Positions 14,133 through 28,374 of a DNA stretch of 64,000 bases are shown piece after piece. The notes beneath the pieces are model-generated. The model ran no database searches. It was not told the origin of the DNA and saw nothing but the letters and a program-made list of their open reading frames with translations. The stretch's first letter is position 1, and the number at the start of each line of letters is the position of its first letter. The stretch comes from Vespa crabro (lineage: Eukaryota; Arthropoda; Insecta; Hymenoptera; Vespidae): positions 16,295,999-16,359,998 of the forward strand of contig NC_060956.1 of NCBI RefSeq assembly GCF_910589235.1, given 5' to 3'. Made by a program: the position numbers and the translations under genes.

Positions 14133-14235
14133 AAGACAGATTAAGAAATGTTTGTCTTATTTTCCACCTTCTACATACCTTTGCGCCAATTTGGTTTCCG
14201 CACTGGCCAGCCTGAATGTGTACGATTTCCCTCAT
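3850..14235 (-). CDS. betaTub56D: Beta-tubulin, betaTub56D (beta-1) class, 2 coding exons
   Basis: Beta subunit of the alpha/beta-tubulin dimer; it binds exchangeable GTP and builds microtubules. Exon 1 is 14179-14235 (19 codons, starting MREIVHIQAGQCGNQIGAK) and ends at a GTATGT donor. Exon 2 is 5136-3850 (TTTTAG acceptor, starting FWEIISDEHGID, stop TAG at 3850-3852). Joined in phase 0 they give 447 aa, the usual length for the family. Visible hallmarks are the N-terminal MREI tetrapeptide used in tubulin mRNA autoregulation, the GGGTGSG nucleotide-binding loop, and an acidic tail ending DEEQEAEVDEN, close to the Drosophila 56D isotype. No frameshift or missing residue was seen. A 9,042-base intron separates the exons; an intron after codon 19 is known from insect beta-tubulin genes. 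The start is certain from the conserved N-terminus. The isotype name rests mainly on the C-terminal tail. Confidence 0.97.
6167..6246. repeat. Run of several different tetranucleotide repeats
   Basis: Within about 80 bases, CAGA units change into TAGC/TAGCTGGC units, then ACCA units, then CAGC units. Each block looks derived from its neighbour by single-base change followed by slippage. Confidence 0.9.
8945..8997. repeat. AT microsatellite
   Basis: About 26 uninterrupted AT units inside the beta-tubulin intron. A similar run lies at 8702-8744. Confidence 0.9.
11524..11585. repeat. AG microsatellite
   Basis: A near-perfect AG run inside the beta-tubulin intron. It creates Arg/Glu-rich and Ser/Leu-rich open frames on the two strands that should not be read as genes. 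Confidence 0.9.
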
Positions 14236-14500
14236 GTTTGCTGTAGGGGTGATGTACCTTACGGACGTCCGCTTGAATTCGATATATATGTAATATTACG
14301 TGTGGCGTTATCGATAACGACGGCAACGTACTGCGGCGAAGAGTGATGCACAATCTATGTGACGCGTCACGAGAGCCCAGAAACGAATAATGCGCTGGTA
14401 GCGGCGTCCGTTAGAGATTTTCAAGCCTCCGTAAAGTAAATGGTGGGGAGAGGAGAGACGCATGCGAGCTCGCTTCCTATTGGTTGACGCCCATTTGCTA
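14236..14500 (-). promoter_or_regulatory. Beta-tubulin 5' UTR and promoter region with a DRE motif
   Basis: This is GC-richer sequence directly upstream of the tubulin ATG, whose context is CAAAC before ATG. TATCGATA at 14309-14316 is a full 8/8 match to the Drosophila DNA replication-related element bound by DREF, common in broadly expressed genes. A CCAAT box (minus strand) lies near 14475-14482. No clear TATA box is seen. The start site is not determined. Confidence 0.5.
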
Positions 14501-14612
14501 GATCGTTCTCCCCACTATTACACGATGAGAACGCGATGCGGCGGCGACGCGCAACGTTGCCACTTTTTCTTCCTCTTCGTCGTCGTCGGCGCCTTCTCGC
14601 CTCTGCGACGCG

Positions 14613-14643
<31 letters not shown>

Positions 14644-14977
14644 TTCTCTTTCTCTCTTTTCTTTTTCATTGCATGTTTCTCTCTCTCTTTCATTCGTGCC
14701 TTGGCTGTCGTTGATTCGCCAAGAGCCCGGCCGATCCTGCGTGCTCGCTTGGCGCATCGACGTCGATCGTCTTCCTCACCATCTTTCTGAGGTTAGGAAC
14801 GGCCGGAAGAGGGCTGGCTTGATTCGATGCGGAAGCGATTCCGTCAATGCGACGGAACGAACAATTTCAGTATTCCTTTTTTCTATTCAACAATTTTAGT
14901 TCTTACTTTGTATGATGTATCGTATAATATGGATATATGTATATATAAATATGTATGCAGTTATATTCATATATGAA

Positions 14978-15044
<67 letters not shown>

Positions 15045-16562
15045 TGTATATACATATGTAATACGTGGTTGCGAGAGGAAACGTGTGTAGGTCGTCTATT
15101 CGTGGATTTGTCGAACGTGTATCTGGCCGCGTTTACTCTACCACTTCCTATAGATGCGATTACTTCGCCAAGTATTTTAAGTGGCTCTTGGGATGCATTC
15201 TGATGGTATGGAATGTTCCTTCGAGAACAACTTGCTGGACCATCGAATAAATTTTTACCGAGTAAATATGAAAGCTTTTCATCTTGGTTAAGAGAGCCTA
15301 GATATTGTTTCAATCAAATTCTTATCTTACGAACGATGAATTTTTCCGAGGTAAATTTATCTATCGAATTAAAAATACGAATTTAATGCATATATAGAGA
15401 TATGTATATTAAAAGCGAATGGTATGCCAAGATTTGTGCTATTTTAAGTACAGGTAATGTGCATAACGAATGCGTATGTTTTTTTAAGATATTTGTATAA
15501 ATGCAAGGGGGATATATATAACAAAATGAAAATTCAAACTCAACGATATCCTCCTGGCGAGAATATTTTTCCTCTTGTTTTGTTTTTTTCTTTCGAAATA
15601 CGAATTATCACAGTTAAGACACTTATCTCGAACGAATTAATCTCGTACCATGTCCTTACTATCTCGAGTTCGTACGCGTCGAGATCGTCCGATTTGCATC
15701 CGATTCTTCACGTCTCATGTAATATACATGGATACATACATACATATGCACATACATACATATATTCCACGCTTCGTTTTCGATACGATCGGAGATGCGA
15801 CGATCGAATTTCAATATGCTATATTCTTTTCAGTCAAGAAAGTTAATACTCTCAATGTTACTTTTACAATACAACATCTTTGAATTTCATTCATTTATTT
15901 ATCGAGTAATGACTATCTCCTCGCAATGAATTATCAACAGATTTGTCGACGTCTCTTGAATCTAAACACTTCGAATTCTCGGTATATAAGTGAAAAGAAA
16001 ATTTTTATTTTTTTGTAATATTCAACTTTCTACTAGAAAGAAAAAGAGAGAGGTAGAGAGATGATATAAAATAAATGATCGTATGGTAAATGTTTATATA
16101 TAATATAAATAGTCTCTTTAAAAACTTATATAATAGGCGTTTATCTTTTTCGAATGATCCACTCCGTATCGTTGTGGCTATCTTAAGTCAAATGTAACGT
16201 GTTCGTAAGCGCAAATCCTCTTAAGAAATCTCCCTGTTTGTTTGTTCGTACCTACATATTCGAATGATTACGTAAAATCTTTCTTGCATGGAGGGTAAAT
16301 GATTTGTTCATTGATGACAAAGAAATGTGGAAGGTATTTAAAATCTAGTAAATCTTCTTTTGAATCGGCTAAAAAGATTTGGGTTACTTATTCTGCATTT
16401 TTTTTCTTTTTTTTTACTACATTTATCCTCTTAGATTAGATTTAATTTTTCCTGTTTAGTTTTTATTTTTATCATGTTTGTTCTATATAAAACGATTATA
16501 TGTATATATGTTTCTAAAAATTTTTGAATATAGTAAATGCTAGATTTAATCAATTTTTTGAT

Positions 16563-16601
<39 letters not shown>

Positions 16602-17200
16602 TTATTATATATTTAGACTTATACATAGATGTAGATTAAAAGTAAATTTAACACGTTAAAAGTCAATAGGAATTATGGATAACTTAATTTTACAAATTTT
16701 AAGACGTTTTTAAGATTTCTTCTTTGTAATATTTAAAAGATTATAAGTATACATCATAAAATAAAATAAAATCTAATATGAAAATTATTACTATGATTCT
16801 TTTTTATCTTTAATTTACAAAATGTTATAAATGTTATAGATGATTATATTGATTTATGCAAAATTAATTAGGAAATTAATTATATATTAATATAAATAAA
16901 TATATGTAGGTAAATAGGTAAATATATAAATCTTGTTATTATGGAATTTTTTATTTCACAAATTCAATATAAAACTGTTTCTTTTCTTTCCATTCATTAA
17001 CATCTTTAATTAGCGGCTATAAATTTAACAAGTAGAATCGATTTATCGTTGAAATCAGAGTTGATTTGACGTTGGTGAAACATGCTTAGACTCGTTTTTT
17101 CAGAAACAACAAATCTTTTACCGTTGTAGAACGACTAGAGTAATCTCGTAGCAAGCCGTTTAAGAGTTCTGATACTATATATGTACCGTTGTTGAATCGT
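14501..17200. other. Upstream region of beta-tubulin, no recognised gene
   Basis: CpG-rich sequence continues to about 14860, followed by a CT array (14974-15036) and a moderately GC-rich patch (15060-15250) open on both strands over some 50 codons but matching no family I recognise. The rest is AT-rich with no coding signal. An unannotated noncoding transcript cannot be excluded. Confidence 0.45.
14974..15036. repeat. CT (AG) microsatellite
   Basis: About 31 CT units upstream of beta-tubulin. The run generates long Leu/Ser open frames on one strand and Arg/Glu frames on the other. Confidence 0.9.
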
Positions 17201-20082
17201 TTGCGGGGAGTAATGACTCAGACGATTGCGTTTTATAAGTCAGACCCTTCGACAACTTTTAAAAGGTGCATAAGTTCTCGTCCTTGTTGCTATTTCCATC
17301 AAAGAGAAACGCTAAACCGAGCGTTAATTACTGCCGGTGATTACGAGCTACTAGCCAGCACATGAAAATTATTAAGTAGGTACTCTTTAACGCTACGACT
17401 CTCCTCTCCCGGTTCTAACATATTTTTGCTCTTTCGAATACCCACAAATGTTGAAAGCAAATATGAAAATTAATTTTAATTAATAATTAAAAAATTCTCT
17501 TTGAATTTGTTGAATAAAACAAGAAAGTAATAAAATATTGAAAGGAAAATTTAAATTTGGAAATCTTACTGGGCAGTAAGATAAATTAATTTTTTATTTT
17601 AAATTGTAAAACGATTTTTCTGATTTTTATATTTAATTACGAACAATTATATCAATTTTTAATTCGTTGAATTATCTAAAATATACGATTTAATAGAGGT
17701 AAAATAAATTTATTCTTAATTTCTTATAAATATCTAAAATAAGAGAGTTATATATGAATATATGAAGTAATGGCATTTAACGTAATTTAGTTGGAGAATG
17801 AAGGAAAGGCATTGTACCGTGATAACAAAGTTCTTTCGTCATTGAGTATATTCGACTGTCACGCGGAGACAATACATATGTATACGTATCGCATCACCGA
17901 CCACGACCAAGAATAGCCAAACGGCGCTTATGAGACCGGACGTAAAATTATATTATGAGCTCCACCCTTCTCAAGAATTTACATTTCATTTGACCTCTTT
18001 TTTTTTTCCTTATCAACCAAATCTTAATATTTATTTTAAAATGGAAAACTAAAAGAAATTCTCTCTAAATTACAAGATTAATAGAAATAAAAATAATTAA
18101 GATTAATTCAAATAAAAATTATTATTAAGTTAATTTAATTATAAAAATTATTTTCACTCTTTGACTTAAAGTTTATATCGAAAGCAACGATGAAACATTT
18201 ATTTTTCGTTAAAATTATACTGCATATTTCCATTGAACCGAATATCATTTATCGACTCGTCGAAATCCGTAGCAACGAAGACGCAACGCTATTTCGCCGC
18301 AATTCGTACCACCCCTAGCCGCAATTCGGTCTTCGACCCACCCCTGACTACCTTAACCTGCACCGGAAGAAAGTCGATACGTGAGTCACGAACGTACACG
18401 CCCTTCGAAACGTCGAATCGAAACGATCAATGCCTCAACGAACATTTTCTCGCACTCCTGCGTACGATAATTAGATTCAAATATCAATAACGCTTTGAAT
18501 GTTTAAGTTAATTATATCTATTGTTCAACATTTTTATTTCGTTATAACAAATTTCTAAATGGAAATGATTTTTTTACAATTTATCAATTCTATTCAATTA
18601 ATACAATTATTAATTGTTACTGATAAGTAAATAAATTCATTTTTATTACTTTTTATTTGAAAACAAGTGTTTCATGCAATCGTATATGTATTATTTCTTT
18701 ATTGCAATCCTTTTTTTATTTGATCGTTAATTCAAGCTCAACATTTTTTTAAATGGTTTATAAAGTTTTATGAAATAATTAAAAACGATATAAATATAAA
18801 TATAGATATAAATATAAAAAACGATATAATAATTTGTAGGAGTCAAATATTCATTTTGATCAATCAAGATGACAGATATTTTTATAGATATAGATTACCT
18901 TATGAATATATAGATAACCTTGTTACTTAAGTATATAGAATATTTTATTTATTTTGCACACACATACATATATATTTAAATTGTATGTAGGTATATATTT
19001 AAATCGAATATATGATTTAATATAGGAATTTAAAAACCTTTATATACAATACAATGTATATATAAATATAATTGTATATGCTGGATATATTAAAAATATA
19101 ATCAACCCTTAAAGGTTGCGGTGAAATTTATTAAATTATATGAAGTATATTAAATATTAATCAGAATTATTATGAAAATTAATTTCCACAATTTCTATCT
19201 AATATTAACAATATTAATAAAAACTATTAATTGAATTTTTTTTTCTTATTGATCTCTAAAATAAAAGAAAAAATACTGAAGTACAATTTCATTATCCATG
19301 ATAACGATATCATAATTTTTTGGATGACAAGTTTTAATGGTTAAATCTAAAATCGATTATCGAACCTAAACTCTAAGAATTTTGTCTATGTTAGCTTTTC
19401 CATCAACGTAACCCCGATTTGAAGATCGCCAGACATTTGTCACCAACTGCCGTCGTGGTTCTCGCTTACGCAGAAACCGATCACGTTGACACAGCCACGT
19501 TATGTATGTACATCCTTGCGAATGCGAAAGACGAGGGTATAGAGGGGTAAGCTTGCTTACGGCATTGCGACGTGTATAAGCCGGTCTCTCCGCTACGTTA
19601 CCATGTATGGATCAGTCACTCTCCGTTGCGCGGTGAGAAGAAAAAAAGATCGCGAGCGATCTACACGCAGGCATCGAGAGAACCTATACGTTTCTCCTTT
19701 TTAACGTTTACATCTATCGAAGAAGTTTTTAAATCTCTTAGATTTTCATTCAATCAGCTTTTATTAATTAATGTGATATATAATATGAAATTTTATTATA
19801 AAATTTTTCTTTTGAAAACAAATAAATTATTTTTGCAGTCTTAATTAACATGTCAAAAATATTATCCTACAAATTTAATTAGACTTGAGAGTGGAAAATT
19901 TTATAATATGTTATATATAAATTTTTTAAAATATATTGATTGAATTAATGATTAACAATTTACTAAAGATCATACTTTTTAAAGAAATTGAAATTATTTC
20001 TATAGTCATAATTAATTTTATTAAAAACATATCATAAATTTTATCTTGTCTTGATAAAAGATATACTAGTGAAATTTAAACC

Positions 20083-20133
<51 letters not shown>

Positions 20134-23100
20134 TAGTTTTATTAGCATATTTAAAGTCTCTAATATTAAAGATCTCGAGATTTCTGTAAATTTTTGACTC
20201 CGACTGTACACTTAGCCGTTATGTAAAATATATGCAAAAATACATTGATTCATGATAAATGTATATAAATATTATTAACATTATTCAAGGACGTTCCTAA
20301 TATCATCAACAAGACATTCATTACGATTTAATTCACTCTGATTATTACGTATTCCCTATAATCTAGTCGTTATACTTAATCAACCGTTTTGTAATTAAAA
20401 TCATTTCATTAGAAAGTGAACATGTTTTTCTCGTTACATGAGCTCTACTTCAACGCTATTTAAACGATCTCAATCTCGCACAATGACAAAAAGAAACTTT
20501 CAACGTGAAACGTCTCCAATGGAAATAATTCGAGCTATTTCCGAGGAGATTTCTTTACCCCTATTGTCTTCGTGATCCAGATTTCTCAGGGTCGTATGGT
20601 AACCTCAATGAGAATTGTTCTCCATTGAAATTGCTATCCCGATTAAATTCGAATCCCACAGTTAAGTATTTTCATTGAGTCACTTATACGAAAAAACGAT
20701 AATACGAATGACTATATTTGAATATCGGTTATTTGAATCTTGAATAAGAATTTCATTTTGTCATTTGAATTTTTCAATTTTATAACTCGAAAATAATCTG
20801 AAAAGAAAATCTCATTTATAATATTAATATAAAAAAAATTAATGTAATACTGAAAGCAACGTTAACAGTTATTTAAGAGTAAAAATTAAGTTTTATAATA
20901 ATAATAACAATCATTTTTTAATTTATTTTATATTATTATAATATTCATTTTTTCTTTTTTCTTTTTTCTTTTATTTTAATAGAAAAAGATTATTAGAATG
21001 AGTGAAGAAATTATTTTTATCCTTCTTTCCACTTCCCAATTTCTAAAATTAATTATCAATCTATCTTTATATCAATTCATTCTCAGAAATATCTTCCTTT
21101 CTTTTTTCTGTATCCTTACGAAGATTACGTAATTCGAATTTGCAGAATGTTACCGATAATGCTCCAGAAGAATACACTTGGAGCTTAATGCTCCGTGTCC
21201 ATTGTCCTTCATTCTTACTTTGATATTAAGCTAACTAGCGAACTCGTCGTACGTGGTCGATGGTGACATCACGTCTACTTTAAAACATTACACGACCTTC
21301 CTTCTCGAGTTGAAAGAGAGAGAGAGAGAGAGAGAGGAAATAAAATGATTTGATTCGAGCTTGACCATCGTTCTTACCTACAACACTCTCTCTATATCTC
21401 TTTCACTTTAAAAGATAAATTTATTGATAAATTCGATTCGTACAAGATAAAGCTCGAAGTAAACTCGATAACTCGTTCCTTTAAATGATGTCACTGTTCT
21501 TATTCATGTTAAAACATGTATTTTCCTGGAATTATCTTCGTAATACCGGATTAAAAAAAGACAAAAAAAAAAGAAAAAGAAAAAAGAAAGAAGAAAAACA
21601 ATAGAAGGGAAAGGATATTGAAAGGGGTGCCGATCCGACTGGGCTTCATCGTCGTTTCGTATTTCACCGTCTCGATCCGAGAAAATTGCATGGATCTTGT
21701 AATCCTATCCAGTCTATCGAATTTATTTTTAACGAAACACGCTACGCTCAACGTATTTCCGCATTTTTGTCGATTCTTTCATATCCTCCAATTCTCTTAA
21801 CACATTAAAGATATGCATTAGCTTATCTATTGCTAGAAAGATAGAGAGATAGAGATAGAGATTGCATAATATATATTAGCTAAAGATTTGGATTATTAGA
21901 TAATAAGAGATAACAATTCGTATTTGTCAGCAAACTTAATATTTTTAATTGTTCATTTAAATCATCTAAGTCTCAAGATGATTAGATTTAATTAGATAAT
22001 TATTTAAATATATAAATTATATAAGATATATTATATATATCTTATATATTATATAGAGAAATTTTATGCTAATTTTTCTTGAGATTATAAAACTATAAAA
22101 CTAGCTTAAAAAACTACAAGCCTATAAATAGTCTCGAAAAAGAATTATTGATTTTTAAAATCACCTAGAAACTTTTGACCCATCTAAGAACTTTCGACTC
22201 ATCTTGTACATTTAAAAGGTTTCGTGTCTGGAAACAAGAAGGGAGGATCATTATCATCGCTTTTCACAATTTACTTTATGAAAAAATACAATTAAATTAT
22301 AGAAACATCTTATATGTTGACTTGTTTTTATTTTTAACACTTTGCTATGTGAACTTCATACAGACATCGATTTCATGTTTCAAGTGTTATTTTGCTGACA
22401 GATGACAAAGATTGGGAAACGATTACCTCGAAACGATTGTAGTGTGAGTCATTTATTAATAAATGACAGTTTCTTAGCCGGTTTTACACATTTCTTTTGC
22501 AAAGGTTAAAGTGAGAGAATCAATATTTCGTTGTCCTTGTCTGTCATGCTGTCTTATTCCCACTGATATCACTGATATCGAAAAAATAAAGATCATATAG
22601 CTATTTATTTTTTATGTATCTACGAATCTTTAATGAATCATCAAAACGATACATTTTGTTAAAATATAACAATTACGTAAATTATACGAAAGAAACAAAA
22701 AACAAATAAAAATCTGATATTCCCTGATCTTTCGAAAGTCTCCAATAAACTTATCATTAATTAAATCTCTATAACCCAATTTTTTTCATACCTGAAAAAC
22801 ATTTTATAAAAGATTTACAGTATATGTAACTTATGTTAATGTAACTGTATTATAAAAACAAGAATAAGTTATATTTCTAAATTGAGTAATTAATTTTTTG
22901 ACGGAGAAATGAAATAAAAGTTAAAAATATAAATTTATAAGAGTCTGTGATTTCAAAGTTACATAAACTCATAGAGGTTTAAGAAGACATTTAAATTTTC
23001 AATCAATTTCTTAGCAATCGATCGAAGCGTTCTACTTCAACGAATGAGCCCAGAAATGAAGGGAGAGAGGATTTGCGTGCACCTCGACTATGACTCAGAA

Positions 23101-23198
23101 CGTGGACATCGACCTCAAAGGCATAGTATTCCGAGTTCACCCCTTCTTTGAAAGATCCTACAATTTAGTCTGCTTGTAACGAAGAAAAAAAAACCAGA

Positions 23199-23640
23199 GA
23201 AAGAATAAAAACCAACTACGATCGATATAAGTAAATTCTAAACCATGAGTCGAGTCAGACGATATTCGATGACTAGGCTACATCATTTGGTAGGCATTGA
23301 TAGTGCTGTTGATAAAAAGAAAAATATAAAAAATAAATTAAAAGAAAAAAATAAAAGCAATTACGGTATCGATCTATGTAGATTCAAACTATGAAACGAA
23401 TCGGATGATATTGTTAATAAAATCGATGACATCATTGCTAGACAGAGATAGTACTGGTGATAAAGGAAAGAGAGAAAGAGAGAGAGAGGTATAAAAGAGA
23501 AAAAGAAAAAATAATATCAATTATAATTAATTAAGATATACTTTAGTTATGAGACGTATCAGATGATATCGTTGACAAAATCTGTGGCTTGAAAATCATC
23601 ACTGAATATTGTTGATAATAAGGGTAGAATTACTGATAGA
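23199..23640. repeat. Three degenerate tandem copies of a ~130-150 bp unit
   Basis: Three diverged copies can be aligned by eye. Each contains an ATGAG/ATGAA start, then GA(C/T)GATAT, a CATCAT or ATCATC block and a TTGATA/GGTGATAA end. Copies start near 23199, 23331 and 23500, separated by A-rich and AG-rich linkers. Confidence 0.55.
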
Positions 23641-24117
23641 GATGATGCTTGTGATAGCATAAGACTCAGGTTCTTTTTCTGAGTCAGACACGCCAAGGGG
23701 AATTGAGTCAGCGTCTATCGATCGACGTTTAGTCTGACGTCGTAGATGAGTGTCGGCGACGTGGACATTCAAATGCCAATGGCGAATCGTCTCTTTGCAT
23801 TATACTGGTGATACATTAAAAGCGATCATGGTTAATGTCACGATCGAGGATTTGTTAAAAAAAAAATGAGCTAGAGAATGAAAGAGAAAGAGAAAGAGAA
23901 AGAGAAAGAGAAAAAGAAAAAGAAAGAGAGAGAGAGAGAGAGAGATGGAGAGAGAGAAAGAGAGAATCACACGATCGAATAAGGTGTCAACTAGCGTTTA
24001 ACACGTGTTAGACCTTGCCCTGCCTGTTTTATTGATCCTTAGGATATATTCGATGACAGATACTCGTCTAAATACTTCCGTAGACGTATACGTGTGCAGG
24101 GCATACATAAATAGAGA

Positions 24118-24143
24118 AACAGAAAGAGAGAAAGAGAGAGAGG

Positions 24144-24189
<46 letters not shown>

Positions 24190-24209
24190 AGGAGAGAGAA
24201 AGAGAGAAC
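24118..24209. repeat. AG-rich microsatellite
   Basis: An interrupted AG/GGAG array. A similar array lies at 23880-23965. Both create false Arg/Glu or Leu/Ser reading frames. Confidence 0.9.
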
Positions 24210-24671
24210 AGCTTTGAAACGTCCTAGCCTCTCTCGGCGATATTGATCCGTCTACCACCACACTACGACATAAAATCGTCCTGTTAACTGTCTAGAACCA
24301 TCACTGATGAAAATTCTATCCTTCCATTATTTTTTTTCTCTTTTTATTCCTTTTTATTCTCTGTCATGTTTTCGATGACATAGGTTCGATAACTTCACAG
24401 TATTGGATAGAGGTAGATTCAATGTCTTGGAAAATCGTTCAATATGTCAGGACAATGAAATGGAGTAAAAACTAGATTTTTATTACAATGAGACATTGAG
24501 TATTATGTCGTCAATCGGTACATTACATCTGATGGATATTGTAATGCTGAGTGAATATACAAAGTATTCCTATAATCATTATAATTTTTTATAAATTTGT
24601 TATTTTATTATTATTATTATGTCTCTTTCCTTTCAGACTTTTCGTGTCTTATTAGAGATAGTAAATCACAT

Positions 24672-24837
24672 GAACCTTGATCAAGCGTGTTTTCTCTATA
24701 ACTGTTTGTTTATGGGGTGTTTAGTAATTTTCTTGTGATTGCACATCTGTCTCAGACCATGGTCAAACGTGTTTCCTCTATAAGTATTTATTTATGGTGT
24801 GTTTAGAAATTTTTTTGTGATTGTGCATATGTCCAGA
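24672..24837. repeat. 82-bp direct tandem duplication
   Basis: Positions 24672-24753 and 24754-24837 align with an offset of 82 bases, sharing blocks such as TCTATAA, TTTATGG, GTGTTTAG and TTGTGATTG. The duplication directly abuts the long ATT array. Confidence 0.75.
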
Positions 24838-25072
<235 letters not shown>

Positions 25073-25833
25073 TTCTCCGGTAAAATATGAATCTATGAAT
25101 ACTTTTTCGCACTTATTGTAGATCGTTTTTGTAAAAATTATCTATTGTTTTTACTTTTGCGAAAATTTACAATAAACAACAAATGAGTTCTCCCGATAAG
25201 GTAAATCTGAAAATGGATTGATATTCTGCATCACAAAGCTTATTAAACTTAATTGATTTAAAAGCAATTTATAGAAAATTCACATTGGCCAATAATCGAT
25301 TAACGTTGAACATACTTCATTTTAATTATTTGAAGGGCAGCCAGTTCGTTTATACATATGTATGTATGTGTCTCTTTATCGAGGCCACGATTTTGACACA
25401 CAGAGCCACTTTCTCGCAAAGAACGATCCTGAAAACGGATGACAAGGGTCGCAAGCTGCCGTAAATGGCGTCGACTGTCCGCTTACAGAAGACACCGAGA
25501 TGTATCTCTCTTGAAAAAGTCACTAACGAAGAAAGAAGATGAAGAAGAAAAAGGAGAAGAAGGAGGAGGACAAAAAGAAGGAAAAGAAGGAGAAGGAGGA
25601 GAAGGAGGAGAAGAGACAAGCGAGTCGATAACGGTGCTCTCAAAATCTGAGTCACGTCCTCTCCACTTTCCCTCCCATTCTCTTCATCGACCTTTTTACC
25701 TTCGCCGAAAACTCTTTACGTTGAATTTCATCTCGAGGCTGTCTTTCAACAATCACTTTTTCAACCAATAAGGGCTGCTTGATAATTTCTGCAAGGTCTT
25801 ATGTAGAGTTCGACTCGATATCTCATTTTAAGC

Positions 25834-25876
<43 letters not shown>

Positions 25877-27391
25877 ATATATAACAGTGAATTATACATA
25901 TAATATTATATATGTATAATGAATTTTGAAATATTTTTTTTTAATTATAAATATTAAATAAATATTACACAATCCGTTATAATCATAATATGAATCTTTT
26001 ATCGTTGTCAATTGAAGTGAACGAGTGACGATATATTTTATGATTATGATAAACTACACAATGTCGATAAAACGCTAATAAAAAATTAATACAAATTTTT
26101 GAAAGTAAAAATAAATGAATTTAATAAAATGTCGTGACCTCTCATCCAATGAGATTCATTCTTCGAAACGTTTCATGACTGTTATTCTTATTTATTCTCC
26201 GCTCTCTCCTTCTCATTCATTCTTATTTATGCTTGTTTGTGCTCGACGCAGTTCATTTGATATTTTTATGAGGTTTTCAACGAAACTTCAGAATTCAATA
26301 ATAAAAAAAAATCATTTTGTTGTAATTATTTTTTTTTATACATATACTCTATCGAATAATGAAAATAAAAATATAACTGTTAAAAATTACAATAATTAAC
26401 AAAATATCAAATATGTCTGCTACAATGAAAGTGATTTATTTTCAAAAGAATTTTTCTTTATGTCATTATTATATAATATTTAATACTATAATAATTAATA
26501 TTACATAAACAAAATAATAGAAAAAATAAAATTCTAAATCTCTACGGAAACTAAAATAAAAATGTAAAATTCGATCGAATGAAATCTAAAATTTTTCTAC
26601 AAGCGTCTATGTAATCATATCGAGTTTTATAACTCATCCTCGTAAACGAATTTACCAAGCATAAGTGTGGGAGGAACTCTCCATGGTTCCTCGGTCCTAC
26701 ACGTTTGGTGGCCGGAGAAATTGCAATTTATAACGTCGAGAGCGTGAGTGCAACGGTATATACGTGAAGTTATACGACGTCGTTGGCAGAGAAGAAACGA
26801 GCGAGCGAACGAACAAGCAAGCAGAGTCCAAATGGAATGGTCGGCATCGAGAAAACGGTCATCCTTTTTAAAACACACGCTGATCCGTTCGCAAAACGTA
26901 TATATGTACGCTCATGGAATAACTATGTGAGCATGCACGTGAGTTATCGACTTGCATTTACACTATACATCGTCTCGTGAATTTCACTTGCATCGCACTA
27001 CATTTTATGAGCTCTCAAGTCTTTATGGAAATCTTCTGTCGAGGAGATCAATTATCTCTTAAATCTGATATTCGATGTTTTTAGCAAGATTGAGATTAAC
27101 AATCAAATGATTTGTTAGTTTCGAATAATTAACTTATATGTAGGTATTGTATAAGTAATTAAATTATATTAATGTGACCAATTGATTAATTGATCAATCA
27201 AATATTGTTATTGTTTTGAATTTGTGCTGTTATATTGAAAAACTCTTTTGTCATGTAGACGTAGCTTATTAAGAACTGCATTGTACTTATTATTATATAA
27301 TATAAAACTAAATATATGTATAATACAAACGAAATTAATGACTAAACGAAATTTTGAAAAAATACTAAAGTACTAATTTGAAATATTTACA

Positions 27392-27441
<50 letters not shown>

Positions 27442-28328
27442 ATAATAGAACAATATTATTTATTAAATCACAAGTAAGCCAAGAGTCAAATTATTTTAAA
27501 TAAATTTTTGTTATCGATCTATATTAAAATGTCGATTCAATATTAGATGTGAAACAGGAATAAATGGAGGCGGTATTTCGTAGGAAGATAAAAAAATGAA
27601 GAATGTCGAGTTCGACTTGAAATTGTTTATCGTAGGCGAAACAAGGTGAGGAATTAGTCATCCTCGCGAAGGAATATTACTGCAACGATGTCAACTCGCC
27701 TATACTTTAGATAAATCGAGAATGAATAATGCGGTTTGTTAACAGTATCGCATGGAAACAGTAAATACAAGCGAAATAAAACGATACCATCGTTGTTTTC
27801 GTTGTCACTCTCGAAGGAATTAAAATTGAATCGATAGCCGACGGTTAGACTTCGAATGTCCTTACTGAGAACTCGCTAAACGACGTAACTGTTACGAAAC
27901 GCCATGTGAATCCAAAAAAGTAAAAAACGTAGTTCATATTATCCAAATAATCGTACATATATCAATATTGTATACATGCCGACGAAGAAACGATTTCATA
28001 TAATAGATTCTGAAATTGATTGTAAAATTTTATGTAAAATACGTTTAAAATACGTTTAAATGGCTTTTGTTTCTCGAATAAAATGATTAAAATTACGTAA
28101 ATACGAAAATTTGAAATTGTCAATTTTACAGAATTTTGTAAAACGATTTTTGCAAGAGCTCGATTAACTCTTTAATAAATGATTTAAATTAAAATTAATT
28201 ATAAATAAATTTTTAATATACCTTCATGCGCAATGTAATACATTCGTAATAGTTTAATCTTTTATTAAATTTCGTTCAAAAAATATGATAATATAATTTT
28301 TCCATTGTTAATATTTACTTATAGGTAG

Positions 28329-28374
<46 letters not shown>

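Larger units (their letters stand above)
5137..14178 (-). other. Beta-tubulin intron 1 (9 kb)
   Basis: The intron is bounded by a minus-strand GTATGT donor (14178 downward) and a TTTTAG acceptor (just above 5136). No second gene was recognised inside. It is mostly AT-rich with AT microsatellites (8702-8744, 8945-8997), AG arrays (7340-7362, 11524-11585, 13031-13243) and a chain of tetranucleotide repeats (6167-6246). GC-richer islands occur at about 5290-5650, 7080-7460, 11430-11900 and 13480-13760. Beta-tubulin first introns are known to carry enhancers in Drosophila, so these islands are candidate control elements by inference. Confidence 0.85.

Noticed and set aside
14421..14899. Overlapping frames upstream of beta-tubulin, up to 145 codons
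   Set aside because: Low-complexity CT/AG translation; part of the upstream promoter region.
19575..19660. TATAA, TCAGT initiator-like site and short ATG frame as a promoter
   Set aside because: Spacing of about 39 bases is too long for a normal TATA-initiator pair, and no downstream exon was found.
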